Positions 11,660 to 22,031 of a stretch of DNA of 64,000 nucleotides are shown here, in pieces. The notes beneath the pieces were generated by a model. It was not told the DNA's origin. It saw only the letters and a program-made list of their open reading frames with translations, and did not search any database. A program made the position numbers and the translations under genes. How positions within the stretch are numbered: position 1 is the first letter of the stretch; every line of letters starts with the position of its first letter. Location of the stretch: contig JAKLMB010000029.1 of assembly GCA_022813625.1 (NCBI GenBank), positions 62,001 to 126,000 on the forward strand. Direction: 5' to 3'. The DNA is from Aaosphaeria pasadenensis (lineage: Eukaryota; Ascomycota; Dothideomycetes; Pleosporales).

Positions 11660-12484
11660 CGGTACGCAACGTCAATGGCTGTGTTTCGTTCATGTCGCTC
11701 TCTTTAGGATCCAGCATCTCTTCTCTTGCGTATGGCAATGGATTTGTCTTGTCGTGTTGTGTACGTGTTGAGGAGGGGTCGTCGTCGGATGGACTTTGAT
11801 CCGTTTGGCTCTCAGCATTGTAAACACGACTATGCCTACATTAGCAACGCAACGTTGTTGGTGAGACTGGGACTAGTTACCAACATGTTGGACATTAGTG
11901 CTCGGATTGGGAAATCGAAACATTGGTAGCCTAAGGAATGCTCCCAATTCATAAGAAAGATCCTGTCCATGTACTCCGTAGATCCGCCCGTACCTCCTCA
12001 TATTGTACACAAAACCTTACGCACATTGTTTCTTCCGTTTCCACAACCGCATGGTGACCACGCGGCATCATGGCTGCCACATTATCCACATCGTGAGTGG
12101 GTCGTACGGATGACAAGCACAAAACAACATTCCGCAGACACTTCCTCTCAAGCGGGGACCAGGCCGACAGCTGCCGAACCTCCAGTGTCATAGGACACAT
12201 ACACACACACCTTTGCGCGTTGCAACATCACGTTCACGAGTATTCACGTACATGCCATGGGACAAAGTATTGCCCTTCTCGGTCCAAGAATGCTTTCATT
12301 CCTAGATCTATCTCCATGGTTCCTTTGATCCCATTTTGAAAGAGTATCTACGGTCGTCTCTTCATGTAGATGCATCCGTTATGTTATTCCCGTAAGTTTT
12401 ACCAGGCCCAGTGTAGCCATGTCCTGTACGTTCATCCATGTGTTTGATATGTTGTTCCACCTCAACCAGGTCCTAGTCAGACGC

Positions 12485-13393
12485 CTACAACTTAGCCTCG
12501 ACCTTGTGGAGGGCCTCCTGGAAGTCCTTCCAGTCGTAGAGGACAGCGGCGGCCTTGGTCTGCTCGGTGAGAACCTTGGCCATCTCTTCCATCTTCTCCT
12601 TGCCCTCCTCGATGCCGTAGATGCCGACGTATGCGATGCAAGGGATACCAGCGCGCATGGCGGCAGTGGCGCCGGACTTGCTGTCCTCGACGGTGACAAC
12701 CTCCTCGGGCTTGACACCAAGCTGCTTGCAGGCGTGGATGTAGATGGCGGGGTCGGGCTTGGAGCTGGGAGGATCGAGGGAGGTGGCAGCGGAGTAGACA
12801 TGCTCGTTGGGGAAGAAGTGGTCAATCTTGGCCTTCTCGATGGATGCGACGACGCGGGACTTGGCTGAGGTGCTGACGACGGACATTGGGTAGCCCTGCT
12901 CCTTGAGGAGGTTGAGCTGCTCGGTGACACCGGGGCACTCGATGGCCTTCTGGCTGAGCTTGCGGGTTACGGCGCCAAGCTCGCGCTGCACGAAATCCTC
13001 GAGCTCCTCATCGCTCAAGGTGAAGTTGTGCTTGGTCTGCAAACCCTTGAGCATGCCACGGAAGTTGTGGCCGACGAAGTCCTCCAGGAGCTGATCGGTC
13101 GTGTAGCGGGCCTCCAGGCCATGCTTCTCGAGGACCTCGTTGGTGAGCTCGGCGCAGGCCTCGAATGCGAGGCGCTCGGACTGGACGAGCGTGTTGTCGC
13201 AGTCGAGGAGGATGTATTTCGCCTACGTGTAGGAGGAAGAGGTCAATAAGAGTTGATGATCGGTGCTGCTTCGGAGGGTTTGTCGGATGTTGATGGCGGG
13301 GTGGGGGGGGGAAAGTAAACACCGCGATCATGGGTGGTGGGGCACGACAGCGAGAGATTGCGCGGGGAAAAGTGCAGCGCTTACCTTTGTCAT
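12485..13393 (-). CDS. HAD-superfamily hydrolase (phosphoglycolate phosphatase-like)
   Basis: Two exons: a 9-bp first exon 13393-13385 (Met-Thr-Lys) and 13222-12485, with a 162-bp intron (GTAAGC...CGTAG). The product is 248 aa. The tiny exon is needed to give a start codon to the frame beginning AKYILLDCDNTLV. HAD motif I is DCDNT (nucleophile Asp10, acid Asp12); motif II is VVSTS; motif III Lys is in SSKPDPAIY; motif IV is TVEDSKSG. The helical cap lies between motifs I and II (about residues 16-85). This is the layout of small-molecule phosphatases or mutases of the beta-phosphoglucomutase/phosphoglycolate phosphatase group; the substrate cannot be read from sequence. No signal peptide, so probably cytosolic. 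Confidence 0.88.
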
Positions 13394-16300
13394 GTTGGCG
13401 ACGATTGAGACTTGAAGGGAAGGTTGTTGATTGTTGATAGTTGGCTGTAGGCGGCAGAGTGAATTGAGAGTGAGTTGAAGTTGAGAGTTGAGGAGTGGGA
13501 GAAGAGAAAGAAGAAGTTGGAGTGGGCGATGGGCGGGTTTTGTTGAGGGGGGAGGGAGAGAGACGAGAAGGAGGAGGGTAATCAAGGCAGGAGGGGATTG
13601 GATGCGGTAAGTGAGAGTGAGAACGGTGTTACGGTAAGGCCAGATAGTCGTCTGAGAGAGTCAAGGCGCAGTAATATTAACGGGTTAGTAGTAGTGAAGG
13701 TGAAGGTCCAAGGTGAAGGTGGAAAAACGCTGAGATCAGGCCAGAAAGGATGCGACCCGGGAGAGAGACAATGCGAGTGAGTGTGAGTGAGGCTGCAGTT
13801 TGCATAGGCGGCTGCAGATGGCCATGGCCGTGGGCGTGGGAGTGGGCGTGCGCTGGCAATATCACAGGGTAGAGATGAATAAAAAAAAAAGAACACATTC
13901 ATAGTACGTTTTGTAGGCTACAATTGACTATTCTCCAATCCATTCTCGTCAATTGATGTCGACAAAGATGACAACGTTGATAGTTGATGATGATACGATA
14001 CCCTACCCATAAGCCAGCCCACAGCCCACCAACCCACCGAAGCCCGTCCACCTCGGGGGGGTTACGTCATATCGGAAATCTTCCATCTTCATTCCATCTC
14101 CACACTCGTACTCTACACTCTACTCTACTCTACCTATGTATGAATGCATCAATTGACTATCCTTTAACAGAATTCGATGCAATTCTCATTCATCATCGTC
14201 CTTGATGCTCGATACTTACTATCATCGTACCTAATGTAATGCAATGTGATGTGGGATTAACCTACTGGATACCACTACTAACTACGGGGTAGTTGATCTA
14301 TGCCCTACCACGGGAACTATCATCCGCCCCTCCCACCATCAATCCAATCTTCTCCAGACTCTTACTGCCCCCATTATTACCAGTATCATTATTCGATAAG
14401 TACCTTCTCTACTCTACCTACTAGAGTATAACTCTACAATACTACTGCAGGTTGGCGAGTCACCTTTCCCCCATCACTACTAGCTGTCCTCACTAGACAA
14501 ACGCCTCCATCATCATCCCCGGTCTGGATCCCTTTCACCCACATAGCCAGGCGCATATACGGGATGGCTCCCGAGACAGTCACACACTACTCCTACACTC
14601 CCACTACTACTACTGATATGGCATTGATGTTCTCTACATCCTTTGTTGATTCCGGGGAGCGGTGTGGGGATGCCACATACCACATGACACTACTCGTACA
14701 GTACATACAGTACACCAAACCATGCCATGCAAACGGGTAGGTACGAGTAGGTAGGTAAACGTCTGCGTGGGCCATGACCTACTCTCCATTGGTGTCTCGT
14801 CTTCTGGATGGATATGTAAATAGCCATTCACCTCAATATTCGGATCCATACCTTCGGTACATACGTTCTGCACCTCTCTCCTTGTCATTGATTCCTATCT
14901 ATGTCTCGAACGAGAGTAGGCCACAGCGTCCTCAACTAATTCCTAGCCCAATTGCATTTTGATACTGGAGTTGTAGAACAACTAATAGTTAGGAACCCAT
15001 CCGGGTACCCAACTTGATATAAAAATGAGCGATTAATCAATCCAATCCCAACAATTCTCATCTTGTCTTCCTTACCACCGATTAGTTTTGTCCTGATTAT
15101 TCCCGTTTTCCAACTGTCTCCCTCCCCCACGGATACTGTAGACCAGGCCTGGTATCGCATGTTTACTTTTCGTTGGTGTCGCAGAGACACCCCCATCCCA
15201 TCGCATGGCCACCTCGCCTTGCACTCACACCGCTCCCCTCTATTCTCACCCGATCAAGTCTAGTCCAGCCATCCTACAAACCAGACAAGTCACCAGACCA
15301 CATTTTCTTTCTTCTTTTTCCCTTTCACATACTCCGTACATCGTCACAACACGGAAAAGTCCCTAGGAAATGCCAACTCATGATCTGCAAGGGGTTCATC
15401 TCTCCATCGATTGTGCATACACATATCCCGCCTACTAACGAATTTACACAATAGCCTCATTCCCTAGCCCAACCCACTAGGTACTCCCGAATCCCCGCAT
15501 ACCCACACGTTCTCTCCACCTCGCTCCTTAGACCACCACACCTAGATTACCTAGGTACCTGATTATTGTGTTAAGCAGTTGACTAGTCAAATAAACCATC
15601 GCGTGTGAAGAATCAGATAGGATATTCTTCGTTTTATTCCATGTATACCATCATAGAGCGTTGGTATCGGCAAAGCAGACACGTACTCCGTACATGCAAT
15701 AATGAGGTACCCAGTGACAACCAGCGCTCCAATACCCACCCCATCTACCCGCGCCCTCCACTCTGCCTACTAAGGTGGGGGGCAACCACCAATTTCCAAC
15801 GTCGAGCGTTGCACAGATGAAAAAAAAAAACATAAAAAGCGTCACGAGGTAAAGTGAGAGAGCGGGAGCAGCCCATTGTCGTTGCTTTTCGCCCTCACGT
15901 GGCAGACATCGTGCTGTGCTTCGTCTGTGTGCGCACCACATGGGAGGATGTGGGATTTGCGTTATTACCGACTATCTTACTCCGTACTTCCAATACGATT
16001 GGATAGCACTGGGTGGACTTCGCGTGGGCGCAGCGCAGTCTTGGATTATGTCGTGCAATTGTAGTTAAATGTACAAACCGTGTCACGGGTCGTAGAAATG
16101 TCAATTCTTCGTGGTCATGAGGGGAGGTTCCATTTTCACGAAATTATCGTGTCCGTCTTACAGAGGTGTCAGCGCTGAAGATGCATCGCACACTCGTTCC
16201 CTCGACCGTGGACTTGGAGACGACGGAACGAAGCAAACGCCTTGTTACATGTCATATGACCTGCTCACTCATATTTGCTGAGTTTCTCCGCAGAACGGAT

Positions 16301-17305
16301 AATCACAACAGAACCTTACTCAAGGGCAAAAGGCGTAAATATTCTTCATACTCCGTATAACGAAGTAGTCGAATTATTCTCACATAAAACGCTGAGTGGG
16401 AAAGGGTTGCGGTACCAGTGCATGATCGACAACTTCTTCCCTCGACTCATGTGCAACTTGCATCTCGCATCTCCCCTCCAATTCACCTCTACCAAACTTT
16501 ACACCATTAACACCAGCTCCTATAAAGCCGCATTAATGGCTACAATAACCGATTACTATAAGGAGCCTCTGTTCCTTTCACGTGACTCCGTGTTTTCTTG
16601 CCTCAGGTTGGCGTTTCGTCAATCCTAGCCGGAGGGCTGGCCATCCACCTAACAAACCTCAAACATGGTCGAGACGTTCCGAGCACGAAAACGCCGAGAC
16701 GGCGTCAAGACACGACAAGCCTTTCCTGCAAAACTTACGCGATCGCAGATATCGTCGTTACCTTGCCTCAGCCGTTCAGATACTCGTAGTCGTTGATACT
16801 TACTGGATTTTAGAACCCTTTTCGTGTGCGCTTCGAATTGAACAACGGTCTCATATCGTCCCAGGCCATGTCATTCATGGCTTCTCTTGTCAAACAATGC
16901 ATGACAATACATAGCGATATCGCAAGTCTCAATTCGTTCCTTCGCCCAACGTCGACATCCATCAAACGATGCGTTTCACGCGCCCCTGGCCCTCGCGGCT
17001 CCGTGTCCGCATACCCTGTCGTTATGCCTCAGCGACACCCATCACCACCAACTACATCCTCTCTCGGAATCAGCATTCCCGTGGAAAGTCGTCTTAATAT
17101 CTGCTGCACCCCCCAGACTTCCACAATCCATTCTTCTCGTTTGCCATCTTCTTTGCTTGTACTTTCGATTCTACATCGTGTGTTGATCACTCGTTCTACG
17201 CTTTAATTCTGCAATAATACCTTTTTGTTGGTTTCCGTTATCATCATTCCAGTTTGAGATACCCTTGCCATTACAAGCATCAAACCCCATCACCACCATT
17301 CCAAA
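13394..17305. other. Gene-poor region, 3.9 kb
   Basis: No supportable coding region. A CTACT/TCTAC-rich tract runs about 14100-14480. The nonamer TACTCCGTA occurs four times here (15330, 15684, 15978, 16349). A short ATG frame at 16664 (beginning MVETFRARKRRDG) is only about 40 codons and unsupported. The right end (about 17100-17305) is the CT-rich promoter of the LPMO-like gene. Confidence 0.5.
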
Positions 17306-17929
17306 ATGTACACCAGCACCTTCATCTCCACGGCCCTCTTCGCCGCCTCAGTCCTCGCCCATGGAAACATCACATCCCCACCAGCCCGCCAGCCCGGACC
17401 CGCAATGGCACAAGCATGCGGCCCCGCCAGCGTGTCTGCCATCCTCGCCGACGGCACCGGACCTCTAGGTATACATCTCCCCGAACTCAACCCCCTCAAT
17501 ACAAGACACCCCAACTAACCCTCAACCCTAGAAAACATCCCCTCCAACGGTTCCCCCAACTGCAACATCTTCCTCTGCAAAGGCGCGCAATTCGCCGACA
17601 ACGCCAACCTCGTCCAAACCCTGTCCCCAGGCTCCGTCGTCCCCTTCACCGCGGAGCTCCCCATCCCGCACGAAGGCCCCGCCAACGTCTCCATCGTCGA
17701 CACCGCGACCAACTCCATCCTGTTCGGCGTCCCGCTGCTCGAATTCGACTCGTACGCGGACGAGAATCTCGCGGTGCTGCCGGCGAATAACACGGCGTTT
17801 GAGGTGACGATGCCGACGGCGACGGGCGGGAGGTGTGAGACGCCGGGCGAGTGTGTGTTGCAGTGGTTCTGGTTCGGGACGAATGCGGGGCAGACTTATG
17901 AGAATTGTGTGGATTTTGTTTTTGCGTGA
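17306..17929 (+). CDS. Small secreted LPMO-like (chitin-binding type-4-like) protein
   Basis: Two exons: 17306-17468 and 17532-17929 with a 63-bp intron (GTATAC...TAG); 186 aa. Cleavage of the 18-residue signal peptide (MYTSTFISTALFAASVLA) would leave His19 as the mature N-terminus (HGNITSPPARQPGPAM). That fits the N-terminal His of the copper histidine brace in lytic polysaccharide monooxygenases. A second candidate His is in LPIPHEGPANVSIVD, and an aromatic near the C-terminus is in QTYENCVDF. Cys residues (QACG, NCNIFLC, RCETPGEC, ENC) could form disulfides. The family recurs in ascomycetes and is often annotated as chitin-binding type-4. Activity is not proven by sequence. Its 3' end is duplicated at 19798. 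Confidence 0.75.
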
Positions 17930-18225
17930 GGGATGAGTGGTCTGTACGTGTTGAGGTTGAGAGGCGGAAATTGTTATCTTCATACCGTTGCGTATATACG
18001 GTTTTGTAGTAGGGGGTGTTGGAATTATAGGTCCATGAAGGTGTTGATTATGAGAGGAATTCTTGGAGAAGAAATATACTCGCACTTTTCACATATATCA
18101 ATTATTTTCCATACTCTTCACTTCAAATGGAAACATCACAGGCACAACTTGTGGTTGATGGATAGGTGGCCTGCTATACCCACAATGGCCGTCTCTTGGT
18201 TTTTGAGGGCTTCTGAGATATCATT
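17857..18225 (+). repeat. Duplicated segment, copy A (LPMO 3' end plus downstream flank)
   Basis: This segment covers the last ~24 codons of the LPMO-like gene and about 300 bp downstream. It aligns with 19786-20155. Shared landmarks are GGGACGAATG, TATGAGAATTGTG, TTTGCGTGAGGGATGAGTGG and ACAGGCACAACTT. The outer limits are approximate. Confidence 0.8.
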
Positions 18226-18652
18226 GCTGGGATAAGATAGTTATGGTGGTAAGAGCTTCTATCATATTATCATCAAGGTAAGATAGCTTCAATGTTGAGC
18301 TTTTCTATTATATTATTATTAATGGCAGAGAACTTCAGTGATAAGTCAGTCATGGTTATACCTAAGTTCTGCATTCATTAGTCCAAAAGTTTTGGTACTA
18401 ATGAAGCCGAAAGAGAACAATGCAGTCGCAAAACAAAGAATACATGATTGTTGGGCAAACAAGGCATTGTTTGATGCATATGCACTATACCACATGCTAG
18501 GTGTATATGTACACACATCTCTCACGCAGCAGTTGGGTGATTATACTGCATGCTCACCCGCGTCTCAGACAATCACCATCAACCTGTTATACCTTTGACG
18601 ACAGTATCTTGGAAAACGAAGGTATCAACTCCAGGCTGTGTGGACAATAGAC
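18226..18652. other. Promoter region of the first F-box-like gene
   Basis: AT-rich. The part at about 18480-18600 is recognisably the reverse complement of about 21720-21860 upstream of the second F-box-like gene, so the two promoters are related. Confidence 0.55.
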
Positions 18653-19831
18653 ATGACGAATTCAATGCAACTCACCGAGCGCATCACCATTGCCATAAAC
18701 AATGGTAGGACCTCCCAACTCGAAGTGTGCATATCCCAGTACGATATCATGTCAAGAATCGCCAAGTATTCCACCTCAATCGACATATTCTCCCTCGCAA
18801 GAACGTCCAGAACAGCATGGGTTAATATCAAAGGAACTGATATGCTGTGGCGGGCGCTAACATTGAGGACGACATGCTGCGGTTTTGGCGTCGATTTTCG
18901 AAGGAAGGCGGCCAACATCTTCCCCCGTCCTGGAACGTGGCCACTCCCGATCTACTTCCCCTGCAGTTCAAAGAGCCCAGTGCCCATCGAGTCCCAGCTC
19001 TGCGTAGACTGCGGCAGCATGGTATGCAAGGAATGTCGAATCCATAGCAGCTACCCCTTCGCTAAGCGTTATGGTGACCCATACGACTCACTCGAGGGAG
19101 GAAGCTTCTACGGCGTCCAACTTTTCGCAGCCGTTGAAGTGAACGAGACAGATGTACTGTCGCACCCCTCAAATGGCGTCACTCCTCAACCCGAAACAGC
19201 GCTTGACCGCTTCGTAGAATGTTACCATCCTTCTAAGCGCAGGCTGGCCAGTCTTCCCAACTTTTACAGTTTTCTTCCGGCGATGGAGAAGATACAGGCA
19301 GTGGGCGTCTGTCACGACCAGGAGAGTCTGCACCGCAGCCTTCTCGAAGTAGCCCGAGCACGCCAGATCGCCGTATGTCTGCAATGTTTCCATGATGATG
19401 GACCAGGGATGCTAGCGGCGCGGGACGTATGCCAAGGGGGAGGAGCGGTAGAAGATGTTGGAGGGCATCCTTGCGAATGCACATTGTCCAAGCGGTACAT
19501 GACCGCCTGGCGCTGCATGCGCTGCTTCATCGCGAACGATATCTCTCGAGATCTACAGGACGATGAAAAGTCATCCAAGATGTTCTGTAGAGACCGCACA
19601 ACGGTGTTGAACTGCGGTTGTGGTGGGAACGGGTCGCCGGCGTCAGAGTACCATGTCCTCGTATGTAAATGGTGCGGTGGGTCGATTCGATCGAGAGAAG
19701 ATTGGGGGGACAATTCACTTCTTATTTTGGGGGAAGGCTCAAGTGAAGTTTCGAGGGAATTAGGGGATCGCCCCGATGGCGATAGGTGTTATAGCCACTG
19801 GTTTGGGACGAATGGTGGGGCAGACGTATGA
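18653..19831 (+). CDS. F-box-like cysteine-rich protein (copy 1, altered)
   Basis: Single exon, 392 aa from the ATG at 18653. The N-terminal ~60 residues resemble an F-box (VCISQYDIMSRIAKYSTS, DIFSLARTSRTAWVNIK, LWRALTLRTTCCGFG). Zinc-binding-like Cys clusters follow: QLCVDCGSMVCKECRIH, AVCLQC, CECTLSKRYMTAWRCMRC and LVCKWCGGSIR. It is a paralogue of the gene at 20395. It lacks the stretch around the paralogue's first CxxC (RRCINCNYC), replaced by a short dissimilar segment (residues about 85-115). The last ~12 residues (HWFGTNGGADV and stop) are encoded by DNA derived from the LPMO 3' end. F-box proteins recruit substrates to SCF ubiquitin ligases; that role is inference here. It may be a decaying copy. 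Confidence 0.65.
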   Translation: MTNSMQLTERITIAINNGRTSQLEVCISQYDIMSRIAKYSTSIDIFSLARTSRTAWVNIKGTDMLWRALTLRTTCCGFGVDFRRKAANIFPRPGTWPLPIYFPCSSKSPVPIESQLCVDCGSMVCKECRIHSSYPFAKRYGDPYDSLEGGSFYGVQLFAAVEVNETDVLSHPSNGVTPQPETALDRFVECYHPSKRRLASLPNFYSFLPAMEKIQAVGVCHDQESLHRSLLEVARARQIAVCLQCFHDDGPGMLAARDVCQGGGAVEDVGGHPCECTLSKRYMTAWRCMRCFIANDISRDLQDDEKSSKMFCRDRTTVLNCGCGGNGSPASEYHVLVCKWCGGSIRSREDWGDNSLLILGEGSSEVSRELGDRPDGDRCYSHWFGTNGGADV

Positions 19832-20155
19832 GAATTGTGAGGGTTCTTGGTTTGCGTGAGGGATGAGTGGTATGGTCAGTACGTGTTGAGGTTAAGAGGT
19901 TGAGATGTTGAGATTTTCGTCCCCATGTTGTCGCGTATATACACTCCCATAGTTAGGGGGATTAGATTTATAGATTCATCAACACCTCGCTATTAGGAAG
20001 ATTCTTAGAAAAGATATACAGTAGCACTTTTTATATGAATTAATTATCTTCTATGCTCTTTAAAGGGAAACATTACAGGCACAACTTATAGTTAATAGAA
20101 AGGTGGTAAAGGCATATATATATATTGGCCATTGAGGATAGGCCTCTGGGATGAT
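19786..20155 (+). repeat. Duplicated segment, copy B (LPMO 3' relic and flank)
   Basis: Homologous to 17857-18225. One extra base relative to copy A shifts the frame. Read in the LPMO frame after that point, 19821-19859 gives QTYENCEGSWFA and a stop at 19857, against QTYENCVDFVFA in the intact gene. The F-box gene instead ends at the TGA at 19829. Differences from copy A include many C-to-T and G-to-A changes. Confidence 0.8.
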
Positions 20156-20394
20156 TTTCGAGCTTTCTCGAGAGCCTAATGTATACATATGTCTACAGTC
20201 TTCCTAGCGCTTCCTCTGCTATACGTAACCTACAGTTAGACAGGTGGGTAGGTAGGCATAAGCTTCTCTTAAGGCCGTTCACGACATACAGAGTATTTGT
20301 ACCCGGTCTAATCTAGTCACCCAGTCGTCCAGTCTAATCCCGTCGTCCAAGCTTCACTCGAGTCTCCCCAAGAAAGAAGCAAAATGCCACTTTC
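19832..20394. other. Intergenic between convergent F-box-like genes
   Basis: Mostly duplicated segment B, then AT-rich sequence with a TATATATATA run near 20119. No gene is seen. Confidence 0.5.
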
Positions 20395-21561
20395 TCAATC
20401 CCCACGTGGTCGTCGAATCGACCCTCCACACCACTTACACACAAGCAAATAGTTCTGAATCATGCGAACGGTCTCCGCTCCACATCCGCAATCCATGATG
20501 AAGGCGTCCATAAAATAATCCGGGTCGCTGGCAGAGCCAGAGTCGGGGTTCTTTCGAAAGTCGTTTGCGCGGAAACACCGCATGCACCGCCATGCGTCCA
20601 CATACCGCTTCTTCAGCGTGCACTCGCAGAAATACCCCCCCACATCGCCAGAAGCCTCTCCCCTGATTCCTCGATTTACTCTCTCCCGCGCGGCCTGCAT
20701 TCCCGGCCCGTTGTTGCTGCAACATTCCATGCACACGGCGATCTGGCGCGCGCGCACGACGTCGAGGATGTCGGGGTGGAATTCGTCGGTGTCGTGGCCG
20801 AGATCCACCTCGATGATGTCTTCGATGGACTGATACCACTCTTCGGGGGTAACCGGGGCGCCAGGGTAGCGCACCGCCTGGCGCAGGCAGCTTACGGCGG
20901 AATCGAAGGCTCTTTTGGCGGGAAGTGGGCCGTCAGGGATGCAGCGCCGGCTGTTGCCGATGCACTTGTCGTCGCCGGCGAAGAGCTGTATGCCGGGGGC
21001 GCAATCGACGGGGAAGCGGTAGCTGCAGTGGATGCGGCATTCGTTGCAGGTCATGCTTCCGCAGTCGACGCAGAGTTGGGACTCGGCGGGGGGTGGGCGG
21101 CATACGTCGTTGACCTCGATGAAGGATGGGTTGCAGTAGTTGCAGTTGATGCAGCGTCGGGGCTCCTCCAACCCGTCGATGAGGGATGGGATAGTTGAGC
21201 CGCAGCGGATGCTGTCCATGTATTCATCCGCCAGGTATTTATCCGGTACTGCATTAGAGGAGTTGGAAATGAGTCGGTGGATTCGCGAAGTGACGCCGAA
21301 GCCGCAGCATGTCGTCTTGGATGTCAGCACCCGCCACAGCGAATCCGTGCTTTTGATAGAGTTCCATGCCGATTTAGAGATTCGAGCGAGGGAAAATAGG
21401 TCGATTGAAGTAGAGTAATTGGCAATGTTCGAGATGATATCGTATTGGGACAAGCAGACTTCGAGTTGGGCTTGAGACCTCGAAGACATGACACGATTTG
21501 GCTCGCTAGCAGAGTTGGCATTGACTATGGCCTCCTCTTGAGATGACGACATTTCAATCAT
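20395..21561 (-). CDS. F-box-like cysteine-rich protein (copy 2, intact)
   Basis: Single exon, 388 aa. The ATG at 21561 is used; a second ATG three codons in is equally possible. An F-box-like segment lies at about residues 30-85 (EVCLSQYDIISNIANYSTS, DLFSLARISKSAWNSIK, LWRVLTSKTTCCGFG). Cys clusters follow: RRCINCNYCNPSF, QLCVDCGSMTCNECRIH, CMECC, CECTLKKRYVDAWRCMRC, MDCGCGAE and LVCKWCGGSIR. Their paired CxxC spacing suggests several zinc sites in one compact domain. It is the paralogue, in inverted orientation, of the gene at 18653 and keeps the first CxxC pair that copy 1 has lost. Domain names beyond F-box-like are not clear. The SCF role is inferred. Confidence 0.75.
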   Translation of the reverse strand: MIEMSSSQEEAIVNANSASEPNRVMSSRSQAQLEVCLSQYDIISNIANYSTSIDLFSLARISKSAWNSIKSTDSLWRVLTSKTTCCGFGVTSRIHRLISNSSNAVPDKYLADEYMDSIRCGSTIPSLIDGLEEPRRCINCNYCNPSFIEVNDVCRPPPAESQLCVDCGSMTCNECRIHCSYRFPVDCAPGIQLFAGDDKCIGNSRRCIPDGPLPAKRAFDSAVSCLRQAVRYPGAPVTPEEWYQSIEDIIEVDLGHDTDEFHPDILDVVRARQIAVCMECCSNNGPGMQAARERVNRGIRGEASGDVGGYFCECTLKKRYVDAWRCMRCFRANDFRKNPDSGSASDPDYFMDAFIMDCGCGAETVRMIQNYLLVCKWCGGSIRRPRGD

Positions 21562-22031
21562 ATTTCTAGGAATGGTGATCGGTTATTTACCTTCTGCTCT
21601 CTTTGAAAGAATTCAGGAGTTACCTTTTCGTCTTCTCAGGAAATGTCTCTAGCACTGAGTTAGGTTGGTGGTTGTCTTTGCCTACAACTAAATTAGGTGT
21701 CCTAGGACACGACTTAAATATGTATTGAAACTATTGCTGAGTAACAAGACAGTGATTGTACTAGATGCGGACGGGCAGGCAGTGAAATCACTAAATGTTT
21801 CCTGGGAGATGTGCATACACATGTATAATGTATTTGGCGCAGTGAATTCACATCTCGAAGAAAATGTCAGCACATAAATCACAAGATCAGCGAACATTGT
21901 CGTTGTATGCTCAACAACAATGTGTTTCTGTGTTTTCTGGCTGCGCCCTTCTGTACTTGGAGTGAAATTCAGATTGGCTAACGTAGAACTACTGGTTTGA
22001 AACGACCACTGACAGACGTATGCTTAACATC
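21562..22031. other. Promoter region of F-box copy 2
   Basis: About 21720-21860 matches, on the opposite strand, about 18480-18600 upstream of copy 1. It is also the 3' flank of the NmrA-like gene. No gene is seen. Confidence 0.5.

Larger units (their letters stand above)
10521..12484. other. Intergenic, 2.0 kb
   Basis: Apart from the TATA element at 10612 I see no gene. A 7-bp tandem repeat (GGGATGC units) lies at 11635-11659 and a TACTCCGTA nonamer at 11972-11980. Confidence 0.5.
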
